From Spirosoma profusum (GTDB taxonomy: Bacteria > Bacteroidota > Bacteroidia > Cytophagales > Spirosomataceae): a stretch of DNA of 64,000 nt. The notes below the pieces were generated by a model. The model was given only the letters and a program-made list of their open reading frames with translations, was not told the DNA's origin and made no database searches. Positions 10,799 through 17,867 of this stretch are shown one piece after another. Both the position numbers and the translations under genes were made by a program. Within the stretch, counting starts at the first letter, position 1. The number at the start of each line of letters is the position of its first letter. The stretch covers positions 1 through 64,000 of the forward strand of contig NZ_JACWZY010000037.1 in NCBI RefSeq assembly GCF_014699005.1, written 5' to 3'.

Positions 10799-11848
10799 TT
10801 ACGATTCGGAAACTTTTACACTGATTTTCTGCTGCCACTGCCAGGCGTCACGTAGCGATTCGGCCAGCGTACGCTGTGCAGTCCAGCCCAATACGTTCTT
10901 CGATTTTGTTACGTCGGCGTACACCTTTTCTACATCACCAGGACGGCGCGGGCCAATTTGATAGTTCACCTTAACGCCGGTTGTTTGTTCAAAGGTTTTG
11001 ATGACATTGAGTACCGTTTCGCCCCGCCCCGTACCAATATTGATTACATCGTAGCTAGACGTATCGTCCGATTCATTCAGCTTACGTAGCGCTTCTACGT
11101 GCGCGTCGGCCAAATCCATTACGTCGATGTAGTCACGTATACACGTACCGTCGGGAGTATCGTAGTCATCGCCGTAAACCGTCAGATTTGGGCGAATACC
11201 GGCGGCCGTTTGCGTAATGAACGGCACCAGATTGGCGGGAATGCCCAGAGGAAGCTCCCCAATCTCCGCTGATGGATGCGCGCCAATCGGGTTGAAGTAA
11301 CGTAGCGCCAGCGCTTTGACCGGAATTTGTGCCCTCACCGCATCACGAATAATGTCTTCACCAATGGCTTTCGTATTACCGTAGGGCGACTGTGCCGGTA
11401 GCCGGGGCGTTTCTTCCGTAACGGGCAACTGTTCGGGCTGCCCATAAACCGTACAGGACGACGAAAATACCAAATTTCGTACTTTGTATTTCGGCATCAA
11501 CTCCAGCAACAACAGGAGGGAGTCAAGGTTGTTGCGGTAGTACTTGAGAGGTTTCGCCACCGATTCACCAACAGCCTTAAATGCCGCAAAGTGAATGACG
11601 CCAATGGGTTTTTCGCGTTCGAAAACATCGGCCAAGGCAGCGGCATCGTTGCAGTCGATGGCATAACACGTCACGTCACGACCCAGAATTGTTTTTAGAC
11701 CCTGAAGAACCGACCGTTCGGAATTGGAAAAATCGTCGACGATAATTGGTTCAAAACCAGCGTTAATCAGCGAGACAACCGTGTGAGAACCAATGAAACC
11801 AGCTCCACCCGTCACCACGATTTTGGAAGAATTGCCTGAGGAAGTCAA
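10799..11848 (-). CDS. galE: UDP-glucose 4-epimerase
   Basis: Interconverts UDP-glucose and UDP-galactose using bound NAD+, feeding surface-sugar synthesis and galactose metabolism. The 349-residue protein has the Rossmann motif TGGAGFIGSHTV near residue 13, the catalytic region SSSCTVYG near 130 with YGNTK (YxxxK) near 156, and the GalE hallmarks RYFNPIGAHPSAEIGE and CIRDYIDVMDLADAH. The C-terminal RRPGDVEKVYAD is also standard. The promoter at 11905-11935 (minus) fits the phylum consensus. The divergent neighbour is the SirB1-like gene. Confidence 0.95.
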   Translation of the reverse strand: MTSSGNSSKIVVTGGAGFIGSHTVVSLINAGFEPIIVDDFSNSERSVLQGLKTILGRDVTCYAIDCNDAAALADVFEREKPIGVIHFAAFKAVGESVAKPLKYYRNNLDSLLLLLELMPKYKVRNLVFSSSCTVYGQPEQLPVTEETPRLPAQSPYGNTKAIGEDIIRDAVRAQIPVKALALRYFNPIGAHPSAEIGELPLGIPANLVPFITQTAAGIRPNLTVYGDDYDTPDGTCIRDYIDVMDLADAHVEALRKLNESDDTSSYDVINIGTGRGETVLNVIKTFEQTTGVKVNYQIGPRRPGDVEKVYADVTKSKNVLGWTAQRTLAESLRDAWQWQQKISVKVSES

Positions 11849-11904
11849 ACCGTTTTTTATGAAAATTTTGTTGCTACTTTAGCGTAGCAACTCGTAAAAC
11901 CACA

Positions 11905-11935
11905 CAAAAGTAGTATATTCAGGAGGTATCTTCAA
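11905..11935 (-). promoter_or_regulatory. Predicted galE promoter (Bacteroidota type)
   Basis: On the minus strand TTG (complement of 11933-11935) lies 20 bases ahead of TACTTTTG (complement of 11905-11912). This matches the phylum's TTTG/TTG-N19/20-TAnnTTTG pattern. The start codon follows about 57 bases downstream. Confidence 0.65.
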
Positions 11936-11978
11936 CCAGTTTTTATTGTGGGGTTATCTCGTCATGGGGGACAAGTAT

Positions 11979-12854
11979 ATGAATGACAATGAATTGAGAG
12001 CACTTATTTCGCTCTTAGACGACGAGGATCAGGAAGTTGTAGAACATGTTGAACAGCGAATCCGCCAAATGGGCGGGCAAATGATTCCATTATTGGAGTC
12101 GGAATGGGAAGGAAGCTTTAATCCGTCATTGCAAAAACGTATCGAGGAAATTATTCACGATCTTCAATACGAAGCCGTTCTTGAACGCATCCGTGACTGG
12201 AAAAATGGGGGCGCAATGGACCTGCTGGAAGGGCTCTGGATTGTGGCAACGTATCAGTATCCGGATCTGTCACTGCCCAAGCTCCGGCAGGACGTAGAGC
12301 AGTTGTTTTACGATGTGTGGGTTGATTTTAAAACAGACATGCACCCGGATGAGCAAATAAAGGCGATGAACAGCGCCTTTTTTTCAAAGCTGAAGTTTGC
12401 TCCGAATACCAAGCATTTTCATTCGCCAGCCAATTCGATGATCAATCAGGTGCTCGAATCGCGTCGGGGTAATCCGATTACGCTTTGTGTACTGTACATG
12501 CTCATCGCCCGACGATTGAATTTGCCCGTGTACGGGGTTAATCTGCCGAATCTGTTTGTGCTTACCTATAAAAACAACAGTGGCGTTCAGTTTTACATCA
12601 ACGTATTCAATCGTGGCCTGATTTTCACTACCAAAGACATCGATCAATACATCGATCAGTTGAACATCAAGCGTTTAGATACGTTCTACCAGCCCTGCAC
12701 CAACACCGATATTGTTCGGCGGGTGCTACGTAATCTGATGCTTGCCTTCGAAAAAAATGGCGATACGGAGCGGGTAAAAGAAGTTGATAAAATTCTCAAC
12801 GCCATTCGGGAAGACGGCGACGGTTTGCCACTTTCGGATTATACGCAACGATAG
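11979..12854 (+). CDS. SirB1/transglutaminase-like family protein
   Basis: A cytoplasmic protein of 291 residues. The N-terminal part (about 1-90) is acidic and helical, with HEAT-like spacing. The central region around RRGNPITLCVLYMLIARRLNLPVYGVNLPNLFVL (about residues 167-200) is the core of the SirB1 N-terminal (Transglut_core2) family; where relatives often have a PGHF-like motif, this has PNLF, so a transglutaminase-type catalytic histidine is not evident there. Several starts are possible: TTG 11946, ATG 11964 and ATG 11979; the last gives the N-terminus MNDNELRALISLL. Its role is unknown. It is divergent from galE and followed by a family A palindrome and a terminator. Confidence 0.8.
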   Translation: MNDNELRALISLLDDEDQEVVEHVEQRIRQMGGQMIPLLESEWEGSFNPSLQKRIEEIIHDLQYEAVLERIRDWKNGGAMDLLEGLWIVATYQYPDLSLPKLRQDVEQLFYDVWVDFKTDMHPDEQIKAMNSAFFSKLKFAPNTKHFHSPANSMINQVLESRRGNPITLCVLYMLIARRLNLPVYGVNLPNLFVLTYKNNSGVQFYINVFNRGLIFTTKDIDQYIDQLNIKRLDTFYQPCTNTDIVRRVLRNLMLAFEKNGDTERVKEVDKILNAIREDGDGLPLSDYTQR

Positions 12855-12866
12855 GTTTCTTGTCAT

Positions 12867-12958
12867 TTTTTGTCATTCTGAGGAACGAAGAATCTTAATG
12901 TTTCCCAACCTATACGTTTGGGTGCTTTAAGATTCTTCGTTCCTCAGAATGACAAAAA
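12867..12958. repeat. Long palindrome, family A
   Basis: A perfect 32-bp inverted repeat: left arm 12867-12898 beginning TTTTTGTCATTCTGAGGAAC, right arm 12927-12958. Compared with the copy at 8598 it has paired changes in both arms (GCTGAGGCACG versus TCTGAGGAACG), so pairing is kept. Confidence 0.9.
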
Positions 12959-12961
12959 ACT

Positions 12962-12998
12962 AAAAAGCCGCGAAACCAAGGGTCATCGCGGCTTTTTT
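12962..12998. terminator. Bidirectional terminator
   Basis: AAAAAGCCGCG (12962-12972) pairs with CGCGGCTTTTTT (12987-12998). It separates the convergent SirB1-like and DUF5606 genes. Confidence 0.85.
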
Positions 12999-13059
12999 GT
13001 CCTCACTGAAAATGAAATTTTTTTAGTGTTATAGCCTATCTATACTATAACTAACTGAT

Positions 13060-13569
13060 TTATGCCTTTTGTGTTTTCTGTTTTTTAGGTGTTTCAGCTA
13101 CCGGCGCTTCTACTACGCCGGATGTTTCAGCTTCCACAACTTCTTCTGCTTTAGGCTCTTCGGCTACTACGTCGAATACATCTGGAGCGTACTGACGTAG
13201 TATGCCGTACCAGCTTACCAGTTTTTTAATATCGCTCGAACGAACCCGCTCTACGTCGTAATTTGGCACAACGGCTTCCATGAAATCGGCGAGCTCATTG
13301 TTTTCGCTTTTTGAATTAACCGGCAGATTGTCAGCGTATTTCTCTTGAATTGATAGCAATACGTTGCTAAGCGGTATAGACTGCTCATCGTCGTCGGTTA
13401 CGTAGATCGAAATATCGTTCAACACCGATACCCGAGCTGTTGGTCCCATCATGGTTTTGGCCTTTTTATCGTCCAATGATTCGACGATAACACCAGCCCG
13501 ACCGGGTTTCAAAATTCGATAAAGGCCGCTGTAACCGGCAACGTTTGCAATCTGTTTTAATGCTTCCAT
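13060..13569 (-). CDS. DUF5606 domain protein
   Basis: A 169-residue cytoplasmic protein. Residues 1-130 match the Bacteroidota family DUF5606: the opening LKQIANVAGYSGLYRILKPG, then a beta-rich part (RVSVLNDISIYVTDDDEQSIPL), and a helical end with LVSWYGILRQYAPDVF. The last 35 residues are low-complexity, rich in Glu, Ala, Val and Pro with a lysine-rich end, probably disordered. The biochemical role is unknown. It lies upstream of the SirB1-like gene's end (convergent) and downstream of engB on the same strand, 101 bases away. Confidence 0.8.
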   Translation of the reverse strand: MEALKQIANVAGYSGLYRILKPGRAGVIVESLDDKKAKTMMGPTARVSVLNDISIYVTDDDEQSIPLSNVLLSIQEKYADNLPVNSKSENNELADFMEAVVPNYDVERVRSSDIKKLVSWYGILRQYAPDVFDVVAEEPKAEEVVEAETSGVVEAPVAETPKKQKTQKA

Positions 13570-13670
13570 AAAGTGACTTTGTAAATAGGTAACGTGGTTG
13601 TGAGTGGGTGTATTGCCTTTTTTAAAGTTTAATAACTGTTAAAAGAAACGAGTGAATAGACGTCTGGCTC

Positions 13671-14306
13671 TCATTTCCGCCCTTTCGCTCTTTCAGTCTT
13701 TCGCTCTTTCACATAGTCCTCATTGAGAGGTCGGATGAACGAAAGAATGTCTTCACGACCCGCAGCCGTGGTCGCCGACGTAACGAAAAATGGCGGGGCT
13801 TCTTCCCAGCTTTCCAGCAATTTGGCGCGATACGTATCGAGTGTTTGCCCAATTTTCATAGGGCCGAGTTTTTCAGATTTTGTGAAAACAATAACAAATG
13901 GCAGACCCCGTTCGCCCAAATTAGTCATAAAATCGAGGTCAATTTTTTGCGGGGGAATCCGCGAATCGACCAGCACGAAAATACATAGCAAATTCGGGCG
14001 GCTTGTCAGATATCCGTCGATGAGAGCTGCAAATTTCTCACGTTCCGTTTTACTGACCTGTGCGTAGCCATAGCCGGGTAAATCGACCAGGTACCAGGCA
14101 TTATCAATAATGAAATGATTGATTAACTGCGTTTTACCAGGTTTGCCTGATGTTTTGGCCAGCGACGTACGTCCCGTCAGCATATTGATGAGCGACGATT
14201 TTCCTACGTTCGAGCGACCAATAAAGGCGTATTCGGGCCGGTCGGGTGGGGGGCACTTGGCCGGATCGGAGTTGCTGACCAGAAATTCAGCTTGTTTAAC
14301 AGGCAT
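13671..14306 (-). CDS. engB: Ribosome biogenesis GTP-binding protein YihA/YsxC (EngB)
   Basis: A 211-residue cytoplasmic GTPase needed for assembly of the large ribosomal subunit in other bacteria. G1 is GRSNVGKSS near residue 31, G2 lies in KPGKTQLINHF, G3 is DLPGYGYA near 75, G4 is FTKSEKL near 140 (the common form is TKxD; here Glu follows Ser), and G5 is SATTAAG near 175. The ATG at 14306 gives the standard N-terminus, with a Cys-Pro-Pro motif before the G1 domain. The C-terminal residues KERKTERAKGRK are encoded by a family B repeat arm. ACTTTGCGCCCG upstream (complement of 14322-14333) is also found ahead of eno. Confidence 0.93.
   Translation of the reverse strand: MPVKQAEFLVSNSDPAKCPPPDRPEYAFIGRSNVGKSSLINMLTGRTSLAKTSGKPGKTQLINHFIIDNAWYLVDLPGYGYAQVSKTEREKFAALIDGYLTSRPNLLCIFVLVDSRIPPQKIDLDFMTNLGERGLPFVIVFTKSEKLGPMKIGQTLDTYRAKLLESWEEAPPFFVTSATTAAGREDILSFIRPLNEDYVKERKTERAKGRK
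13676..13715. repeat. Single arm of a family B repeat inside the engB 3' end
   Basis: The stretch CCGCCCTTTCGCTCTTTCAG followed by TCTTTCGCTCTTTCACATAG has the same units as the arms at 1757-1838 and 9581-9666, but no facing arm is visible nearby. It is read through as coding sequence. Confidence 0.6.
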
Positions 14307-14487
14307 AATTATCGACTAAATCGGGCGCAAAGTTCGGAAAGATTATGCAGAATGGCACATGATTTGTAATTTGTGACTCTGTTCGGTAACCTGCGGCCAA
14401 ACTAGTGCAGGCACAGGAAACGAAAATAAGGAGTTAGGACGTTATTACCACGAAAAACCTAAAGACCACCGGAATGCCGGTTCGACT

Positions 14488-14970
14488 ATGAAAAAAGTAT
14501 TTTGGCTGATGGCCGTACTGCTCGGATTTTACACTGCATCGACATTAGCGGTTGCTCTTCCCGGCCGAATTCATGGGGGCGGTGATACTAAACCAACCGT
14601 TAAACCCACTGAGGAAGGCATTCAGTTTACCGAAGCGGCCTGGCGTGACATCCTGAAAAAAGCGAAAGCGGAAAAGAAAGTCATCTTTCTGGACGCTTAC
14701 GCGAGTTGGTGCGGCCCCTGCAAAATGTTGCAGAAAAACGTATTCACCAAAAAAGCCGTTGGTGATTTTTACAATGGTAAATTCATCAACGTGAAGATGG
14801 ATATGGAAAAAGGCGAAGGTCCTGCACTGTCGCAGGTGTACCCGCTTGAAGCCTATCCAACCTTGCTTTTCATCGATGGCAACGGCCGTGTCCTGAAGAA
14901 AGTTTTGGGCTACCAGTCGCCAGAAGATTTAATAGCCATTGGTAAAAGCGTAAAGTCAGTAAACATTTAA
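14488..14970 (+). CDS. Exported thioredoxin-family protein
   Basis: A 160-residue protein with an N-terminal signal peptide (MKKVFWLMAVLLGFYTASTLAVALPG, cleavage around residue 24) and a thioredoxin fold. The active-site motif WCGPC is in DAYASWCGPCKM (about residues 70-81), followed by KNVFTKKAVGDFYNGKFINVKMDMEKGEG and the cis-proline segment EAYPTLLFI near 130. This is the DUF255/thioredoxin_7-like form common in Bacteroidota, probably a periplasmic thiol-disulfide reductase. No Shine-Dalgarno motif precedes the ATG. It converges with the exopolysaccharide operon across a strong terminator. Confidence 0.9.
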   Translation: MKKVFWLMAVLLGFYTASTLAVALPGRIHGGGDTKPTVKPTEEGIQFTEAAWRDILKKAKAEKKVIFLDAYASWCGPCKMLQKNVFTKKAVGDFYNGKFINVKMDMEKGEGPALSQVYPLEAYPTLLFIDGNGRVLKKVLGYQSPEDLIAIGKSVKSVNI

Positions 14971-15007
14971 CGCGGGCAAAATGCTGGGACACCAACCCGG
15001 CCGCGTT

Positions 15008-15047
15008 AAAACCGGCGTCGATTTCTCAGAAATCGACGCCGGTTTTT
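15008..15047. terminator. Strong bidirectional terminator
   Basis: A 17-bp perfect stem (AAAACCGGCGTCGATTT at 15008-15024 and its complement from 15030) with loop CTCAG and flanking A/T runs. It ends both the thioredoxin gene and the 17.8-kb leftward polysaccharide operon. Confidence 0.9.
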
Positions 15048-16249
15048 TATGTTTTCTGCGCATTTTCTAACGTAACACGAATAAGTTGCGCCATGGCTTC
15101 GCAGATGGTACGCCGTTGAAATCGCCGGATAAATTCTGGGCGAAACTCGGTGCGATAAGGCGTATTACGTAGTTGGCACACGAGCGATGCTACGTCTCCC
15201 GGCTTGAATAACAGGCTGTTGGGGATATGCTGGTTCATAAACGAGGCCGCATACCCCGTTACGCCAGCCAGAATGGGTTTGTCTGTGGCTCCGTACTCAA
15301 AAAGTTTTGAGGGCAAGACTCGTTTGCAGGTCTCCAGATTATTCAGATGCACAAATAGATAATCGGCTTTTTGGTATTCATCCAACAGCAATTGGCGGCT
15401 GGTCGGCTGGCGAATGTGAACGTTTGTAAGCCGTTCTTTTCGAATGGCTTCTTCCAGCTTTTGCCGCGCTCCTCCATCACCAATAATGACGAATTGATAC
15501 GCTGTTCCCAGTTGGCGGGCGGCCTGGGGAATAATGGTATGCAGGCCCTGACCATCGCCAATGTTGCCGGCATACAGTAATGTCTTCGGTCGATAGATTT
15601 CTGCTGACTCAGAACGACTCGCGGGTAGAGCGAGAAACATATCGTCGATGGCATTCGGATAATAGCTATAGGTCGCTTTTGAAAATGCCCGGAAATAAGA
15701 GCGGAAACCTTCCGAAACCAGATTGATATGGCTGGCTGAGTTGAATGTGTAGCGTTCGACCAGTCGTAAAAGTGGATTTAACGGAAGGCGAATCAGCGGA
15801 TTTTTAATGACTCCCAAAATCGCTTCACGAAATACATCGCGAATGTCCAGAAATAAAGGAATTTGCCCACGCTTCGACAGAATAGCAGCCAGAAAAGCCG
15901 TAAATAAGCGCGACGATGAGGCAACTACCAAGTCGTAAGGTTGTTGATATGTCAACTGGTGAACCGAGCGAAAATAGCCATAAAATGAACGTATCTGATC
16001 TAAAAAACCGCTTTTATGGTTCGAAATTCGAATTCGTTTAATCGTAATTGGACATCCTCGGTCTTGTCTGATTTCCTGATCAAAGGCACCGGGTTTGTAG
16101 GAATCGTAGCGATTTGGAAATGTCGTGATAACATGAATCGAATCATTGGGCGACAATTGACGAGCCAGCTCATGAACAAGCGCTGTGTTCCGGAATGGGC
16201 CGGGGCCAATATCGGGTTCAAAATAAAAGGTTAGATAAAGAATTTTCAT
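15047..16249 (-). CDS. Glycosyltransferase family 4 protein (last gene of the EPS operon)
   Basis: A 400-residue GT-B glycosyltransferase, cytoplasmic and membrane-associated, expected to add one sugar from a nucleotide donor to the growing lipid-linked repeat unit. The N-terminus MKILYLTFYFEPDIGPGPFRN is typical of WcaI/WbuB-like GT4 enzymes. The donor-binding half has YAGNIGDGQGLHTIIPQA near residue 227 and the C-terminal conserved segment RVLPSKLFEYGATDKPILAGV near 315, where the EX7E glutamates would sit (the first is less clear). Its start overlaps the heparinase-like gene by 4 bases, so they are translationally coupled. The terminator follows at once. Donor and acceptor are unknown. Confidence 0.88.
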   Translation of the reverse strand: MKILYLTFYFEPDIGPGPFRNTALVHELARQLSPNDSIHVITTFPNRYDSYKPGAFDQEIRQDRGCPITIKRIRISNHKSGFLDQIRSFYGYFRSVHQLTYQQPYDLVVASSSRLFTAFLAAILSKRGQIPLFLDIRDVFREAILGVIKNPLIRLPLNPLLRLVERYTFNSASHINLVSEGFRSYFRAFSKATYSYYPNAIDDMFLALPASRSESAEIYRPKTLLYAGNIGDGQGLHTIIPQAARQLGTAYQFVIIGDGGARQKLEEAIRKERLTNVHIRQPTSRQLLLDEYQKADYLFVHLNNLETCKRVLPSKLFEYGATDKPILAGVTGYAASFMNQHIPNSLLFKPGDVASLVCQLRNTPYRTEFRPEFIRRFQRRTICEAMAQLIRVTLENAQKT

Positions 16250-17703
16250 TCAGGAATAACGAGCACGGTTTCCAGCTGACCTTTAAATGCAACCTCAAGG
16301 CATTGAGCCGATTGTCGTTGGTTGAAGCTCTGCGCCATGTCATAGCCTATGACGCGAAAATTTGATTTAGTGACATGGTTGAAGGAAATTTTCACGGAAC
16401 CTATTCTTACCACATTTCCCTCTGTTTGAATAGAAACTGACGGGTGTGCATGAAAATGGGCAGTACCCGATTGCCCGTAAGCAACCTCACTGTTTTTAGT
16501 AAGTAAACGATCCACGATACGTATCCGGTTGTCGCCAATTGTCCAGCTTCGTTCGTGGAGAATACCTGATGACTGATAACCAGTATGATAAGCTACTAAA
16601 AAAGTAGGCGTATCGAGTAATACGTTAACCTGCGCCCGACGCCCTACCCGAAAACCAGCCCATACTTCTGACGAATTCATGGCGTTGATACTGACCGTAT
16701 TGTGAGCCATCGTGCTACGTTCCCAATCGCGAGTAGAGCCAATTTGATACGTCGATAATCCGGTATCTACCAATACGGGTTGGTCATGGACGTAGAGAAT
16801 AAAAGAGAACGTATCGGCATGGGCATGACCTGGCTGATGTTCGGGACCAACCGGCCCCACATCAATAAACACTTCGTAAGATGGCCGACGAACCAGACGA
16901 TAGCCGCTATCAATACGGTCTGTATTAATTTCGGATGCTACGTTGTTTTGTTTAGTAACTGGGTCGGTATTGGGCAGATTGAGTTGCGCAGCTTTCCGAC
17001 GGATTTGCGCTGTCGTTGGAGCCATACCGAACGTAGCATCATTGACCATTGGTACGTCACCGTTTCGGAACGTAATGCTATCGAGCCAACTCAGCATCTG
17101 ATTCGCTTTGTCTACCAGAAAATCACTGAGTGACTCGTCACGTTGCCATGTATTGTTATGAACCATCGCCCAGACGGTGAGTAGCTGGTTTAGCAAAAGC
17201 TGGTGATACGTTGGGCTCCGTTCGTTGTGGCTTCCATCTGGCAAAATCTGGCTTGATAACTCATTTCTAAGGAGTTTACTGGCGTAACGATACCAGCTTA
17301 TTTGTCGAAAATACAGCGACGCAATCAATAGGGCGAAACCGTTTTCGAGGAGGTGATTTCCCATCAGGTGATACTCGGGTTGCTGGCGAAGTAAGGTTGC
17401 CTGCGCATACAGATGAGCGTTAATAGCCTCATCCTGAATACGATGTCGGTTCAGAAATTGCACCCAGTTGATGATACGTAGTGAAGTTGGATAAGAGTCG
17501 AGTCCATCGCGTACGACGTTCGTTTGGGCCATAAAATCACGTATCAGCGCAAGACCATCGTCCGGTACTACGTTCGGTTGATTCAGGTAATCAAAATAAT
17601 TGAGATGATACGTCCAGAGTTTGCCGTGAGATGGGTAATTCCAATCGATGGGACCAACAAAACGAACGGATTGATTCAGGAATGTAAAGGTCTGATTGTC
17701 CAC
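16246..17703 (-). CDS. Heparinase II/III-like (alginate-lyase family) protein, main reading frame
   Basis: A 485-residue frame with an alpha/alpha toroid part (FDYLNQ onward, about residues 30-260, including NHLLENGFALLIASLYF and SPTYHQLLLNQ) and a C-terminal heparinase II/III-like beta domain (EHQPGHAHADTFSFILYV near 290, with the conserved HADTFSF). Such proteins are often encoded in polysaccharide operons and are thought to trim or modify the nascent glycan. The frame starts at a GTG inside the sequence, and a TAA blocks it just upstream; relatives carry about 60 more N-terminal residues. Those residues are encoded in another frame (17676-17867), so the intact gene was probably 16246-17867 and has a frameshift, or a base error, near 17680-17715. 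Confidence 0.8.
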   Translation of the reverse strand: MDNQTFTFLNQSVRFVGPIDWNYPSHGKLWTYHLNYFDYLNQPNVVPDDGLALIRDFMAQTNVVRDGLDSYPTSLRIINWVQFLNRHRIQDEAINAHLYAQATLLRQQPEYHLMGNHLLENGFALLIASLYFRQISWYRYASKLLRNELSSQILPDGSHNERSPTYHQLLLNQLLTVWAMVHNNTWQRDESLSDFLVDKANQMLSWLDSITFRNGDVPMVNDATFGMAPTTAQIRRKAAQLNLPNTDPVTKQNNVASEINTDRIDSGYRLVRRPSYEVFIDVGPVGPEHQPGHAHADTFSFILYVHDQPVLVDTGLSTYQIGSTRDWERSTMAHNTVSINAMNSSEVWAGFRVGRRAQVNVLLDTPTFLVAYHTGYQSSGILHERSWTIGDNRIRIVDRLLTKNSEVAYGQSGTAHFHAHPSVSIQTEGNVVRIGSVKISFNHVTKSNFRVIGYDMAQSFNQRQSAQCLEVAFKGQLETVLVIPE

Positions 17704-17867
17704 GATACAGGTTTATCGGCTTCAAGGGTTAGGAGAAAATAGGCCGGTGGAAATGGCCGGGGCAGTTTTAACCGCGCTGGTCTCCGAAGTCGGTGTATCA
17801 CCTGAAATAGAATTTGTCGAAACGTGAGATGTTTTAAGGTACGCCATAACCGGCCCAGATTGTTCAT
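17676..17867 (-). pseudogene. N-terminal fragment of the heparinase-like gene, shifted frame
   Basis: This 63-residue frame begins at an ATG overlapping the upstream gene's stop by 4 bases (ATGA), as expected of a real gene in this coupled operon. Its start, LWRTLKHLTFRQILFQVIHRL, resembles the N-terminal helix of heparinase II/III-family proteins of EPS loci. It ends 28 bases inside the main heparinase frame. The overlap window between the TAA in the main frame and the TGA of this frame is the only place where the two can join. Confidence 0.6.
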
